The notes: generated from the sequence alone by a model not told the origin. DNA of 64,000 nucleotides from Hymenobacter metallicola (GCF_004745645.1 NZ_SRMB01000004.1:248001-312000); one strand, 5' to 3'. Positions 25,808 through 34,511 are shown, counted from the stretch's first letter. Made by a program: numbers and translations.

Positions 25808-26218
25808 ATGAGTCAGAAGGAATTCACTGCTTACGTTATTTCCCACTTGCTGAAACGCTTTCCGCAGTTCAGGAAAGTCGGCACTTCTGCGTCTGACGAT
25901 ACCAGCACGATAGCCTGCCCGAGCAGCCACGCAAACCTGATGCTGTGGGTCAGCACTGAGAATAGAGAAATTACCGTTGGTTTAACGGGTAATACAGCCG
26001 CCGCTGACTGGCACACGCACATGAGCCAGGTTGGCGCGGCCACTCCGGATGAGGAAATGCAAGCCGCTGTTCAACTCTTGAGTGGCATCTTGACCGACCA
26101 GGAGGTCATTGTGTATTCCTCGCTCCTTGGCTATTTTCTGCCTGCCGACATAGCCGATATCTACGATTATCAACAACCAGCAGAAATCATAAGCGTCTTC
26201 CGCTGGAGCGACTTATGA
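25808..26218 (+). CDS. Hypothetical protein, possibly immunity-like
   Basis: 136 residues, no signal peptide, no family recognised. The pattern is alternating: N-terminal helix 'KEFTAYVISHLLKRFPQFR', a strand 'LMLWVSTENREITVGLTG', then 'DWHTHMSQ', a helix 'DEEMQAAVQLLSGILTDQE' and strands at the end 'VIVYSSLLGYFLPADIADI'. The compact, acidic, cytoplasmic layout resembles small immunity proteins of polymorphic toxins, but that is only a resemblance. Base composition is less GC-rich than the neighbours, which hints at recent arrival. It ends before a strong bidirectional terminator. Confidence 0.7.
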   Translation: MSQKEFTAYVISHLLKRFPQFRKVGTSASDDTSTIACPSSHANLMLWVSTENREITVGLTGNTAAADWHTHMSQVGAATPDEEMQAAVQLLSGILTDQEVIVYSSLLGYFLPADIADIYDYQQPAEIISVFRWSDL

Positions 26219-26265
26219 GTTGACACTTGGGCGGGTGGGTATCAAATCTACTATTGTAAGTAAAG

Positions 26266-26305
26266 CGCAAAAGCCCCCGCAACTTCCGTCGCGGGGGCTT
26301 TTGCG
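26266..26305. terminator. Bidirectional terminator between 25808-26218 gene and rny
   Basis: Perfect 15-bp arms CGCAAAAGCCCCCGC (26266-26280) and GCGGGGGCTTTTGCG (26291-26305) with a 10-nt loop. Confidence 0.85.
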
Positions 26306-26323
26306 TGGCTGGAAACGGGCTAC

Positions 26324-28021
26324 CTACTTGGCGTAGGCCACGGCGCGCATCTCCCGGATAACGGTAATCTTAATCTGGCCGGGATACTGCATTTCCTTCT
26401 CGATTTTCTGCGAAATCTCGTAGCTCAGTTCCTGGGCGCGGTCGTCGGTTACGTTGTCGGCATTTACCATCACGCGCAGCTCGCGGCCGGCCTGAATGGC
26501 GTAGCACTGCAGTACGCCGTCGAAGGATACAGCGGTTTCTTCGAGTTGCTTGAGGCGCTTGATGTAGCTTTCCATCATCTCGCGGCGGGCGCCGGGGCGG
26601 GAGCCACTGATGGCGTCGCAGGCCTGCACCAGGGGCGAAATCATGGCCGTCATCTCGATTTCGTCGTGGTGGGCGCCGATGGCGTTGACGACGTCGGGGT
26701 GCTCCTTGTACTTCTTGGCCATCTCCATGCCCAGGATGGCGTGGGGCAGTTCGGGCTCCTCGGTGCTGACCTTGCCAATGTCGTGCAGGAGGCCGGCGCG
26801 CTTGGCGTGCTTCACGTTCAGACCCAGTTCGGCGGCCATGGTGGCACAGAGGTTGGCTACTTCGCGGGAGTGCTGAAGCAGGTTCTGACCGTAAGATGAG
26901 CGGAAGCGCATGCGGCCTACCATCTTGATCAGCTCGGGGTGCAGGCCGTGAATGCCCAGGTCGATGATGGTCCGCTCACCGATTTCAACGATTTCCTCGT
27001 CGATATTCTTGCGGGTTTTGGCCACGATTTCCTCGATGCGGGCCGGGTGAATCCGGCCGTCCTTCACCAGCAAGTGCAGGCTCAGGCGGGCTACTTCGCG
27101 GCGCACCGGGTCGAAGCCGGAGATGATGATGGCCTCGGGCGTGTCGTCGACGATGATTTCAACGCCGGTAGCCGCTTCCAGGGCGCGGATGTTGCGGCCT
27201 TCGCGGCCAATGATTTTGCCCTTAACGTCGTCCGATTCGATGTTGAAGATGGACACGCAGTTCTCAATGGCGTGCTCGGCGGCGGTGCGCTGAATGGTTT
27301 CGAGCACCACTTTCTTGGCATCCTTGGTTGCCGTGAGCTTGGCCTGGGCTACCACGTCCTTGATGTAGGAGCTGGCCTGAATCTGGGCCTCGTTCTTGAG
27401 CGACTCCACCAGCTGCTCGCGGGCTTCGGCGGCGGTGAGGCCCGAAATGGTTTCGAGCTGGTGCTGCACCTGAGTGAGCTGCGCACTAAGCGACTCGCGG
27501 GTGCTTTCCAGCTCCTCTTCTACTTCCTGCTCGCGCTGCTGAAGCTTAGCCAACTGGGTTTCCAGCGTGGCGCGGCGCTTTTCCTCCTGGGCTTCCAGCC
27601 GCTCACGCTGCTGCTGGGAGTCATTCTGGAGCTTTTCGCGCAGGGCGTCCATGTCCTGCTCCTTCTTCTGAATCTGCTCGAGCTGGCGCTGGGTAGTGAG
27701 GGTGAGCTGCTTGATGCTCTGCTCCTGCTCGACTACGCCCTGGCGGCGCTGGGTCAGCTCGGCTTCGAGCTCCTGCTTCTGACGCTTGCTTTCCTGCTCA
27801 AATTCGTTCTTAAGCTGGCGGAACTTGTCCTTCGACTGCTGAATCCGCTCGTCGCGGGTGCGGGTGGCCTGGGCTTCGGCCTCCTGAATGATCTGTTGGG
27901 CGCGGGCTTTGGCGTCGGCCTCGTGGTCCAGGCGGGCCTTGCCGGCCAGCTGCCTGCCGACCACGATGCCGACCCCAAGGGCAAGCACGGCGGCCAGGAT
28001 GATATACAAAATGTCGGGCAT
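26324..28021 (-). CDS. rny: Ribonuclease Y
   Basis: 565 residues. Membrane-anchored endoribonuclease that starts mRNA decay. An N-terminal membrane segment 'ILYIILAAVLALGVGIVVG' is followed by a long coiled coil rich in Gln/Glu/Arg (about 25-215), a KH domain 'VKGKIIGREGRNIRALEAATG' and an HD domain with 'NLLQHSREVANLCATMAAELG' and 'RAGLLHDIGKV' (His-Asp pair). The C-terminal end 'YPGQIKITVIREMRAVAYAK' is typical. It follows zapA in the same direction with 123 nt between; this leader can fold as described in the findings. Confidence 0.97.
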   Translation of the reverse strand: MPDILYIILAAVLALGVGIVVGRQLAGKARLDHEADAKARAQQIIQEAEAQATRTRDERIQQSKDKFRQLKNEFEQESKRQKQELEAELTQRRQGVVEQEQSIKQLTLTTQRQLEQIQKKEQDMDALREKLQNDSQQQRERLEAQEEKRRATLETQLAKLQQREQEVEEELESTRESLSAQLTQVQHQLETISGLTAAEAREQLVESLKNEAQIQASSYIKDVVAQAKLTATKDAKKVVLETIQRTAAEHAIENCVSIFNIESDDVKGKIIGREGRNIRALEAATGVEIIVDDTPEAIIISGFDPVRREVARLSLHLLVKDGRIHPARIEEIVAKTRKNIDEEIVEIGERTIIDLGIHGLHPELIKMVGRMRFRSSYGQNLLQHSREVANLCATMAAELGLNVKHAKRAGLLHDIGKVSTEEPELPHAILGMEMAKKYKEHPDVVNAIGAHHDEIEMTAMISPLVQACDAISGSRPGARREMMESYIKRLKQLEETAVSFDGVLQCYAIQAGRELRVMVNADNVTDDRAQELSYEISQKIEKEMQYPGQIKITVIREMRAVAYAK

Positions 28022-28144
28022 TGAGCTATGGTTTTAGGGGGTGGGGAAAAACCATAACACGGAAAATACTGCCGACGACGAACGAATGGCGGAGCCGATT
28101 GCCCCACCCGATTCGAGTCTGAAACGATGCCGGCGCCGGTGCTT
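28022..28144 (-). promoter_or_regulatory. rny leader with hairpin and possible pseudoknot
   Basis: On the minus strand, just before the rny ATG, TATGGTTTT and AAAACCATA (plus coordinates 28027-28035 and 28048-28056) form a 9-bp hairpin. Its loop contains CCCCACCC, which is exactly complementary to GGGTGGGG formed by 28102-28109 further upstream in the leader. This would be a pseudoknot. Read from sequence only; function not known. Confidence 0.5.
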
Positions 28145-28435
28145 TTAGCCCAGCACCACACCCGACAGCAGTTCGTCCAAGCGCGCGAGGCGTTCGGTGA
28201 GGGCTGCGTCGGTGCCGTCCTTTTCCTTGCTGACCTTCAGGCTGTCAGCCATGGTGGACAAGGCAATCATGGCCAGCAGGTCTTGCTTGTCCTGAATGCC
28301 GTACTGCTCGCGAAACTCCTTGATCCGCTCACCCAGAAGGCGGCCTGCCATGCGCAGACGTTCCTCTTCCTGGGGAGCTACCCGCATAGGGTAATCCCGG
28401 TCGGCAATGCGGATTTTGATGGATAGTTCGCTCAT
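28145..28435 (-). CDS. zapA: Cell division protein ZapA
   Basis: 96 residues. ZapA binds FtsZ filaments and bundles them at mid-cell. The beginning 'LSIKIRIADRDYPMRVAPQEEERLRMAGRLL' is the ZapA head (beta-hairpin), followed by a long helix 'KDLLAMIALSTMADSLKVSKE' that makes the tetrameric coiled coil. Length fits the family. It lies 33 nt after the small coiled-coil gene and 123 nt before rny. Confidence 0.93.
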   Translation of the reverse strand: MSELSIKIRIADRDYPMRVAPQEEERLRMAGRLLGERIKEFREQYGIQDKQDLLAMIALSTMADSLKVSKEKDGTDAALTERLARLDELLSGVVLG

Positions 28436-28468
28436 GTTAGGAGCAGCAGTCGTGGGATGTAAGGTTTG

Positions 28469-28765
28469 TTACTCTCTCAAGTAGGCAAGGCACTTATCTA
28501 TTTCGCGGATATATTCGTTGAGGCGAAGTTTCAGCTCGTTTGCGTTGGCAGGTTCCCCTGCTATGGTATTGACAAGTTTAGCGATATTCTCTTGATTCTG
28601 GAAATCCTTCAACTGCCGCTCCCGGTCGCGCACATCGGCCCGGAGCTGTTGAATGGTGGTCTGGGCATCGGCCAGGTCCTCGCGCAAGCCCTGATAGGCA
28701 GCCACTAAAGACGTCACCTGACGCTCTAAGCGGTCTAGTTGGGCAAGTTGTTTGGAAGAGGCCAT
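28469..28765 (-). CDS. Small coiled-coil protein upstream of zapA
   Basis: 98 residues, almost wholly helical: 'LAQLDRLERQVTSLVAAYQGL', 'DAQTTIQQLRADVRDRERQL', then a conserved-looking end 'NELKLRLNEYIREIDKCLAYL'. No signal peptide. It resembles in size and form ZapB-like coiled-coil partners of division proteins, and its position directly before zapA supports a role there, but the link to ZapA is inferred from synteny only. Confidence 0.8.
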   Translation of the reverse strand: MASSKQLAQLDRLERQVTSLVAAYQGLREDLADAQTTIQQLRADVRDRERQLKDFQNQENIAKLVNTIAGEPANANELKLRLNEYIREIDKCLAYLRE

Positions 28766-28931
28766 CGAACAGAAATTTTTGAAGGCTAATGTAAGACGAA
28801 GTTGCGGGCTCTGGTACTTTGCAGTTAAAGTTGTGCTTTAAGTCCGCAAGCCAACGGTCCTTAACACCAAAAAGGGCCGGGGAGTTTGCTTATGTAGAGT
28901 TGGCATAACGGCCAGCCTATCTTCTCTATAA

Positions 28932-29025
28932 AACGTCATGCTGAGCCTGCCGAAGCATCTCTACCGCAGTACTACCTTTGAGTAGTTGCGCAGTAGAGAT
29001 GCTTCGGCAGGCTCAGCATGACGTT
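28932..29025. repeat. Intergenic 33-bp perfect inverted repeat (dispersed family R1)
   Basis: Arms of 33 bp (28932-28964 and 28993-29025) are exact reverse complements with a 28-nt loop. Part of the arm, GCTTCGGC..GCTCAGCATGACG, recurs at 46271-46294. It lies between pheT (stop at 29036) and the coiled-coil gene, so it may also stop pheT transcription; no T-run follows directly. Confidence 0.85.
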
Positions 29026-29035
29026 CTTTCTGTTT

Positions 29036-31471
29036 TTAGCGTCGAATAACGGCCCCGGCTTGCTTTTCGAACTGGCCGATGAGGCGCTGCATCACGCCAT
29101 CAATGGCCTGGTCAGTCAGGGTTTGGGTGGGGTCCTGCAGGGTGAAGCTCACCGAGTACGACTTCTTGCCCGCACCCAGGTTTTCGCCCTCGTACACATC
29201 GAACACGTTCACGCTTTGCAGCAGCTTCTTCTCGGTGCGCTGGGCAATCTGGCGGAGTTGGTCGAAGGTCACGGTGCGGTCGACGACCAGCGACAGGTCG
29301 CGGCGCACCTCGGGGAACTTAGCCAGCTCCTTGGCCGTGAGCGTGTTCTTGTACTTCTTCATCAGGAAGTCCCAATCCAGCTCGGCGTACCACACGGGCT
29401 GGTTCACGTCGAGGCGCTTGAGCACGCCCGGCGACACGGCCCCGAGGTGGGCCACCGGCTGGTTCTGGGCCAGCAGCGTGAGGCCCCCGGCCAGGTAGGG
29501 ATGCTGCACCGGCTGGGAAGCGGGTTGCGCGAAGCCGAACGAGGCCAAGACCTGCTGCACGGCGGCGGCCAGCTGGTGGAAGGTCGTTTTGTCGGACTTC
29601 TGCTGCCAGGTTTCGGCCGTGGTGTTGCCACTCAGGAAGATGACGAGCTTATTTTTCTCAGTGTACTTACCCTCGGATTCGCGGTGGTAGGTTTTGCCGA
29701 ACTCGTAGAGCTTCAGGTCGCGCTGGCGGCGGTTGACGTTGTAGCGGATGATTTCCAGGCCTGAGTGCAGCACCGTGGGGCGCATCACGTTCAGCTCGGC
29801 GCTGTTGAAGTTGAGCACTGGCACCAGGGTCTCGTCCTTCTCTCCTTCCTTCTCGAAGTAGAGCGAGTTGGTGAGCGAGTTGGTAATGATTTCGGAGAAG
29901 CCCTGGCCACTGAGCAGGCGGGCCGTGTTCTGGCGCAGCACCTCGGGGTCGGGGTTGGGGAACTTGGCCAGGTAGGACGCCGAATTGTGGGGCCGCAGGG
30001 CCACGTGGTTGTAGCCGTAGATGCGCAGAATTTCCTCGATGACGTCGGCCTCCCGGGTCACGTCCACCTTATGCGGGGGTACTGAGAGAATCCACTCGGC
30101 GTGGCCGGCGGCATCCTGGCTTTCCTCGGCAATGAGAATGTCGAGGTCGGTGAGAATCTGGCGGATCCGCTCGGGCGCAATGAACTGGCCTACGAGCCGC
30201 TCGACGCGGGGCAAACGCAGGCGCACGGGCGTGTGGCTGATGGGCGCGGGGTACGCATCCACGATGGGTGCGGCAATGGTAGCCCCGGCCACTTCCTGGA
30301 GCAGCAGGGCAGCCCGCTTCAGGGCCACGGGCACCATGTGCGGGTCGGTGCCCCGCTCGAAGCGGAAGGACGCGTCGGTTTTGAGCTGGTGCACCTGGGA
30401 AGTTTTGCGCACGGCCGCGGGCTGGAAGTAGGCGCTTTCCAGAAACACGCGGGTGGTGGCGTCCGACACGCCCGAGGTTTTGCCCCCGAACACCCCGGCC
30501 AGGGCCATGGGCGCGCCGGTGGCATCGGCAATAACCAGGTCGGCGGCTTTCAGGGTCCGCTCGGCCGCGTCCAGGGTCACGAACTTCTCCCCTTCCTGGG
30601 CCCGCTTCACGATGATCTTATTGCCCGTAATCTGGTCGGCGTCGAAGGCGTGCAGGGGCTGGCCCAGCTCGTGGAGCACGAAGTTAGTCACGTCCACCAC
30701 GTTGTTGATGGGCGAGAGGCCGATGCTGCGCAGGCGGCGCTGCAGCCACTCGGGCGAAGGACCTACTTGCACGTTTTCCAGCAGCAAACCGGCGTAGCGC
30801 GGGTTGGCTTCGGGGTCCTGAATTTTAACCGTAATGTTGCGCTCCGCCGAGGCCGGGGCGTGGAACTTACTGATATCGGGCAGCTGGCAAGGCTGGCGCA
30901 GCAACGCGCGCAGTTCCCGGGCCACGCCGTAGTGGGAGGCCGCGTCGGCGCGGTTGGGCGTCAGGCCGATTTCGTAGATTGAGTCGGAGCCCAGACCGAA
31001 GTAGTCGGCCGCGGGCGTGCCATTGGGCAGCTCGGTGTCCAGCACCATGATGCCGGCGTGCGACTGGCCCAGGCCGATTTCGTCCTCGGCGCAGATCATG
31101 CCTTCGGAAGCGGCCCCGCGAATCTTGGACTTCTTGATTTTGAACGGCTCCCCGGCGGCCGGGTACAGCGTGGCGCCTTCCAGGGCCACGACCACGCGCT
31201 GGCCGGCGGCCACGTTGGGGGCACCGCACACAATCTGGCGGGGCGTGGCGTCGCCTACGTCCACGGTAGTCAGGCTGAGCTTGTCGGCATCGGGGTGCCG
31301 CTCGCAGGTGAGCACCGTGCCCAGCACCACGCCGCGCAGGCCGCCGGGGATGCTTTCGAGCTCCTCAATTCCTTCTACTTCCAGGCCGGAGCCGGTGAGC
31401 AGCTGGCCGATTTCGACGGCCGGTTTATCGGTTGGAATCAGGGTGCGGAGCCAGTCGAGGGATATTTTCAT
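29036..31471 (-). CDS. pheT: Phenylalanine-tRNA ligase subunit beta
   Basis: 811 residues. Charges tRNA-Phe together with PheS. The order of domains is: N-terminal region 'MKISLDWLRTLIPTDKPAVE', EMAP-like tRNA-binding domain (about 40-150, 'VVLGTVLTCERHPDADKLSLT'), B3/4 editing domain (about 200-390), B5 domain (about 405-480), core ('NSLTNSLYFE') and FDX-ACB domain at the end (about 715-811, 'LAKFPEVRRDLSLVVDRTVTF'). pheS is not adjacent. A -7 box lies about 60 nt upstream of the ATG. Confidence 0.97.
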   Translation of the reverse strand: MKISLDWLRTLIPTDKPAVEIGQLLTGSGLEVEGIEELESIPGGLRGVVLGTVLTCERHPDADKLSLTTVDVGDATPRQIVCGAPNVAAGQRVVVALEGATLYPAAGEPFKIKKSKIRGAASEGMICAEDEIGLGQSHAGIMVLDTELPNGTPAADYFGLGSDSIYEIGLTPNRADAASHYGVARELRALLRQPCQLPDISKFHAPASAERNITVKIQDPEANPRYAGLLLENVQVGPSPEWLQRRLRSIGLSPINNVVDVTNFVLHELGQPLHAFDADQITGNKIIVKRAQEGEKFVTLDAAERTLKAADLVIADATGAPMALAGVFGGKTSGVSDATTRVFLESAYFQPAAVRKTSQVHQLKTDASFRFERGTDPHMVPVALKRAALLLQEVAGATIAAPIVDAYPAPISHTPVRLRLPRVERLVGQFIAPERIRQILTDLDILIAEESQDAAGHAEWILSVPPHKVDVTREADVIEEILRIYGYNHVALRPHNSASYLAKFPNPDPEVLRQNTARLLSGQGFSEIITNSLTNSLYFEKEGEKDETLVPVLNFNSAELNVMRPTVLHSGLEIIRYNVNRRQRDLKLYEFGKTYHRESEGKYTEKNKLVIFLSGNTTAETWQQKSDKTTFHQLAAAVQQVLASFGFAQPASQPVQHPYLAGGLTLLAQNQPVAHLGAVSPGVLKRLDVNQPVWYAELDWDFLMKKYKNTLTAKELAKFPEVRRDLSLVVDRTVTFDQLRQIAQRTEKKLLQSVNVFDVYEGENLGAGKKSYSVSFTLQDPTQTLTDQAIDGVMQRLIGQFEKQAGAVIRR

Positions 31472-31529
31472 CGGAAATAGTCGGTTGTCGGAAGCCAGCC
31501 GGCCGGCGCAAAACCGGCCGACAGCTCAG

Positions 31530-31537
31530 CAAAGGTA
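31530..31537 (-). promoter_or_regulatory. -7 box of pheT
   Basis: TACCTTTG on the minus strand, a full TAnnTTTG match, 59 nt before the pheT ATG and after the stop of the DUF1684 gene, so pheT can be transcribed separately. A convincing -33 element is not seen. Confidence 0.5.
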
Positions 31538-31562
31538 CGGATTCGGGAAAAGCGGCGAAAAG

Positions 31563-32204
31563 CTAGTGTGCGTGACCGGTATGGTCTTCCTCGGGGAAGC
31601 TTTTCTCGCCGGCCGGCACGGGCACGGCCAGGCGGTTATCGGCCGGGGGCACGGGGCAGGCATACTCGTTGTTGTAGGCGCAGAACGGGTTGTAGGCCGC
31701 GTTGAAGTCCAGCACGATTTCTTTGTCCTGCTCGGCCGGCAGGGCCACGTCGAGGTAGCGCCCCCCGCCGTAGGTGTCGAAGCCGTTGGTTTTGTCGGTG
31801 AAGGGCACAAACAGCTCGGGCTTGTCGTCGTTCACCTTCAGAAACAAGACTAACTGCTGGGGCCGCTGATTGAGCATAAACGAGGCCTTACCCCAGCGCA
31901 GGTACTTGTCGGCCTTGCCATCGGTGAGGGCCATAGCCATGGTATCCGGATTGGCAAACCGCTCCAGCTTGGCCGTTACACGGAAGCCCTTGTCGGGGGC
32001 GTAGTAGCGGAGCGAGTCGAAATGGTCGCGCTGCTCGGCATTCAGGGGCGAGTCTTTGGCGCGGCGGAAGGAGTTATTTTTCTCGGTCCGGGCTTTCTGA
32101 ATGCCCGTGGCGAACTGGTCGTGACCTACCACTAAGTCCTGGAAGAAATAGGCAAAGACAACCAGCAGGCCCAGGCCGATGAGAAGTTTGGGGTTGATGC
32201 GCAT
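31563..32204 (-). CDS. DUF1684 domain-containing protein
   Basis: 213 residues. One N-terminal membrane segment or signal anchor (about 5-22) precedes the DUF1684 domain: 'RRAKDSPLNAEQRDHFDSLRYYAPDKGFRVTAKLERF', 'GKASFMLNQRPQQLVLF', 'FVPFTDKTNGFDTYGGGRYLD' and 'LDFNAAYNPFCAYNNEYACPVPPADNRL' with two Cys. The family is common in Bacteroidota and Actinobacteria, with unknown biochemistry. Upstream of the ATG a TAnnTTTG box lies only 9 nt away, so the leader is very short. Confidence 0.9.
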   Translation of the reverse strand: MRINPKLLIGLGLLVVFAYFFQDLVVGHDQFATGIQKARTEKNNSFRRAKDSPLNAEQRDHFDSLRYYAPDKGFRVTAKLERFANPDTMAMALTDGKADKYLRWGKASFMLNQRPQQLVLFLKVNDDKPELFVPFTDKTNGFDTYGGGRYLDVALPAEQDKEIVLDFNAAYNPFCAYNNEYACPVPPADNRLAVPVPAGEKSFPEEDHTGHAH

Positions 32205-32212
32205 AATGCACG

Positions 32213-32220
32213 CAAAGGTA
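32213..32220 (-). promoter_or_regulatory. -7 box of the DUF1684 gene, near-leaderless
   Basis: TACCTTTG on the minus strand, 8 nt before the ATG. Transcription would begin at or within a few bases of the start codon. Confidence 0.45.
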
Positions 32221-32243
32221 GTGCACCGAGCCGGGGTGAGGCC

Positions 32244-32987
32244 CTATAAAATTCCTTCGTCGGCGAAGCTGTAGTAGCCGTGGTCGGTATAGATGAGGTG
32301 GTCGAGCACGGGTAAATCCAGAAACTGCCCGCCTTCCTTGAGCTTGCGGGTCAGGGCAATGTCGGCGGCCGAGGGCTGGCGGTTGCCGCTGGGGTGGTTA
32401 TGAACCAGGATAATGCTGCTGGCTAGTTGCTCGAGGGCTTCCTTGAAAATCATTTTGGGGTCGGCCACGGTACCGGCCACGCCCCCGCTGCTGACGCTGG
32501 TTTTGCGCATGACCACGTTGGCCCGGTTCAGCAGAATCACCCAGAACTCTTCGTGGGGCAAATCCTGCAGGTTGGGCCGCACCAGGTTGTAGATGTCCAG
32601 GGAGCAGGTGATGGTGGTGCGGGCCGCGGCGGCCGTTTCCTTGCGGCGCCGCCCCAGCTCCAGGGCTGCCACGATGGTAATGGCCTTGGCCTCGCCAATG
32701 CCTTTATGGCGCATCAGCTCTTTCACCGACAGGCGGGCCAGCTCGTTCAAATCGTTTTTTACGGCCGCCAGAATCAGCTTGGCCACGTCTACGGCCGAGA
32801 GCTTGGCCGTGCCCGAGCCGAGCAGGATGGCCATCAATTCGGCGTCGGAAAGGGCCGTGCGACCCTTCTGCATGAGCTTTTCCCGGGGCCGGTCTTCCTC
32901 GGCCCAACTCTTGATACTGAAGCTACTGGGGGTTTGGTAAATAACGGGGGTATGCGTTGGTTCGGACAGATTGTCAAACGATTCCAT
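32244..32987 (-). CDS. radC: RadC family JAB-domain protein
   Basis: 247 residues. An N-terminal helix-hairpin-helix part ('LARLSVKELMRHKGIGEAKAIT') is followed by a JAMM/MPN metalloprotease-like domain with 'IILVHNHPSGNRQPSAADIAL' (HxHPSG...D metal site). The family was named for DNA repair, but the role is disputed; related domains are found on mobile elements. Length and context (chromosomal, beside housekeeping genes) fit the housekeeping type. Confidence 0.93.
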   Translation of the reverse strand: MESFDNLSEPTHTPVIYQTPSSFSIKSWAEEDRPREKLMQKGRTALSDAELMAILLGSGTAKLSAVDVAKLILAAVKNDLNELARLSVKELMRHKGIGEAKAITIVAALELGRRRKETAAAARTTITCSLDIYNLVRPNLQDLPHEEFWVILLNRANVVMRKTSVSSGGVAGTVADPKMIFKEALEQLASSIILVHNHPSGNRQPSAADIALTRKLKEGGQFLDLPVLDHLIYTDHGYYSFADEGIL

Positions 32988-33102
32988 CTGGTATTAGTGT
33001 TGTAAAGCGTAACGGATAAAGTATAACGAGGCGTAATACGTCTGGTAAAGTAGTCAGCGGCGGCCAAAACTTACGCGCGCCGGGGCAGTTTCTCCCTTCA
33101 CT

Positions 33103-34359
33103 ATGCAAAGAATCATCACCAGCGCGCTGTTTGTCGTGCTTCTGTTGGGCGTCGATTGGTACGTTTTTCAGGCAGTACGCACCGTCAGCCAGGGCGCTTC
33201 TTCCACCACCCAACGGTTTATCCACGGTGGCTACTGGCTGCTTACCATCATTTCCCTGCTCGGCATTCTGTGGATGGCCGTCACGCGCGGCACTCCGCCT
33301 ACCCTGGCCCGCACCTACCTCACCAGCGGCATCATGATTCTGTTTGCCTCCAAGCTGGTGGTGGTGCTGTTCCTGCTGCTTGATGATGCCGGCCGCCTCG
33401 TGCGCTTCGTTGCCTCCAAGTTTGGTGCCCAGCCCGACCCGCTCAGCGACGGGCCCGGCATTACGCGCAGCCAGTTTCTGAACCGCCTGGCACTGGTGGC
33501 GGGCGGCATTCCCTTTGCCGCTCTGATTTGGGGCATGATTAAAGGCGCTACCGATTACCAGGTAAAGCGCGTGGTGCTCAACTTTCCCAACCTGCCCGCC
33601 TCTTTCGACGGCTTCAAACTGCTGCAAATTTCGGATCTGCACACGGGCAGCTTCAACGCCGAAACCGGCCCTCTGGAGCGGGCCGTAGCCCTGATCAACC
33701 AGCAGGGCGCCGACCTAGTATTCATGACCGGCGACTTGGTGAACAACATTGCCACCGAGGTCGAGCCCCACATCGAAACCCTGGCCAAGATTCAGTCCAA
33801 GCTGCCGATCTACTCGGTGCTGGGCAACCACGACTACGCCGACTACGTCGACTGGACCGACATCGGCGGGGCGGCGGCCAAGCAAGCCAACCTGGACCGT
33901 ATCAAGCAGAACCACGCTAAAATCGGGTGGAAGCTGATGCTCGATGAAAGCCACACGATAGAGCGCAACGGCGAGAAAATAGCCATTCTGGGCGTGCAGA
34001 ACTGGGGCGCCCAGATGCGTTTCCCGAAATATGGCAACCTGGCCCAGGCTCACAGCGGCAGCGGCGACGCCCCCTTCAAAATCCTGCTCTCCCACGACCC
34101 CTCCCACTGGGAAGCCCAGGTACTCGACTACCCCGACATTGACCTGACGCTCTCGGGCCACACCCACGGCATGCAGTTTGGCGTCAACCTTTCCTTCCTG
34201 AAGTGGAGCCCGGTGCAGTACGTCTACAAACAGTGGGCGGGCCTCTACAACAAAGGCAAGCAATACCTGTACGTGAATACTGGCCTGGGCTTTATCGGCT
34301 ATCCGGGCCGGGTCGGGTTTCTGCCCGAAATCACCGTATTCGAGTTGCGCCGGGCTTAA
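33103..34359 (+). CDS. Membrane-anchored metallophosphoesterase
   Basis: 418 residues. Four or so membrane segments in the first 150 residues ('ALFVVLLLGVDWYVFQAV', 'YWLLTIISLLGILWMAV', 'GIMILFASKLVVVLFLLL', 'RLALVAGGIPFAALIW') lead to a calcineurin-like phosphoesterase domain: 'LLQISDLHTGSF', 'LVFMTGDLVNN', 'VLGNHDYADY', 'LLSHDPSHW' and 'LTLSGHTHGMQFG'. This matches the YkuE/LpxH-like group that cleaves phosphodiesters on the cytoplasmic or periplasmic face; substrate unknown. A strong terminator follows. Confidence 0.92.
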   Translation: MQRIITSALFVVLLLGVDWYVFQAVRTVSQGASSTTQRFIHGGYWLLTIISLLGILWMAVTRGTPPTLARTYLTSGIMILFASKLVVVLFLLLDDAGRLVRFVASKFGAQPDPLSDGPGITRSQFLNRLALVAGGIPFAALIWGMIKGATDYQVKRVVLNFPNLPASFDGFKLLQISDLHTGSFNAETGPLERAVALINQQGADLVFMTGDLVNNIATEVEPHIETLAKIQSKLPIYSVLGNHDYADYVDWTDIGGAAAKQANLDRIKQNHAKIGWKLMLDESHTIERNGEKIAILGVQNWGAQMRFPKYGNLAQAHSGSGDAPFKILLSHDPSHWEAQVLDYPDIDLTLSGHTHGMQFGVNLSFLKWSPVQYVYKQWAGLYNKGKQYLYVNTGLGFIGYPGRVGFLPEITVFELRRA

Positions 34360-34383
34360 GCCAAGCGCAGTTTTATTGGTAGT

Positions 34384-34419
34384 AAAGGCGGCTGACCGGT
34401 GTGTCAGCCGCCTTTTTTA
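34384..34419 (+). terminator. Metallophosphoesterase terminator
   Basis: Perfect 13-bp arms AAAGGCGGCTGAC and GTCAGCCGCCTTT with a 6-nt loop and a T-run. Confidence 0.88.
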
Positions 34420-34511
34420 GTAGTTAGCTCAACCAGAAGTAACCGAGCTAGTTACGGCCGCGTATATGCCGCATTACTTTTCTGATTCTTCTCTCACAAC
34501 CTCCTTCCCAT

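Noticed and set aside
26939..28024. 361-codon Leu-rich open frame on the plus strand
   Set aside because: Antisense of the rny coiled-coil region: Gln/Glu codons read backwards give Leu-rich sequence.
28100..28125. tRNA-like GATTCGAGTC sequence
   Set aside because: No acceptor, D or anticodon stems can be formed around it; it falls within the rny leader.
32244..32987. radC as a marker of a mobile element
   Set aside because: The neighbours are housekeeping genes (pheT, DUF1684, metallophosphoesterase) and no integrase or repeat ends are seen.
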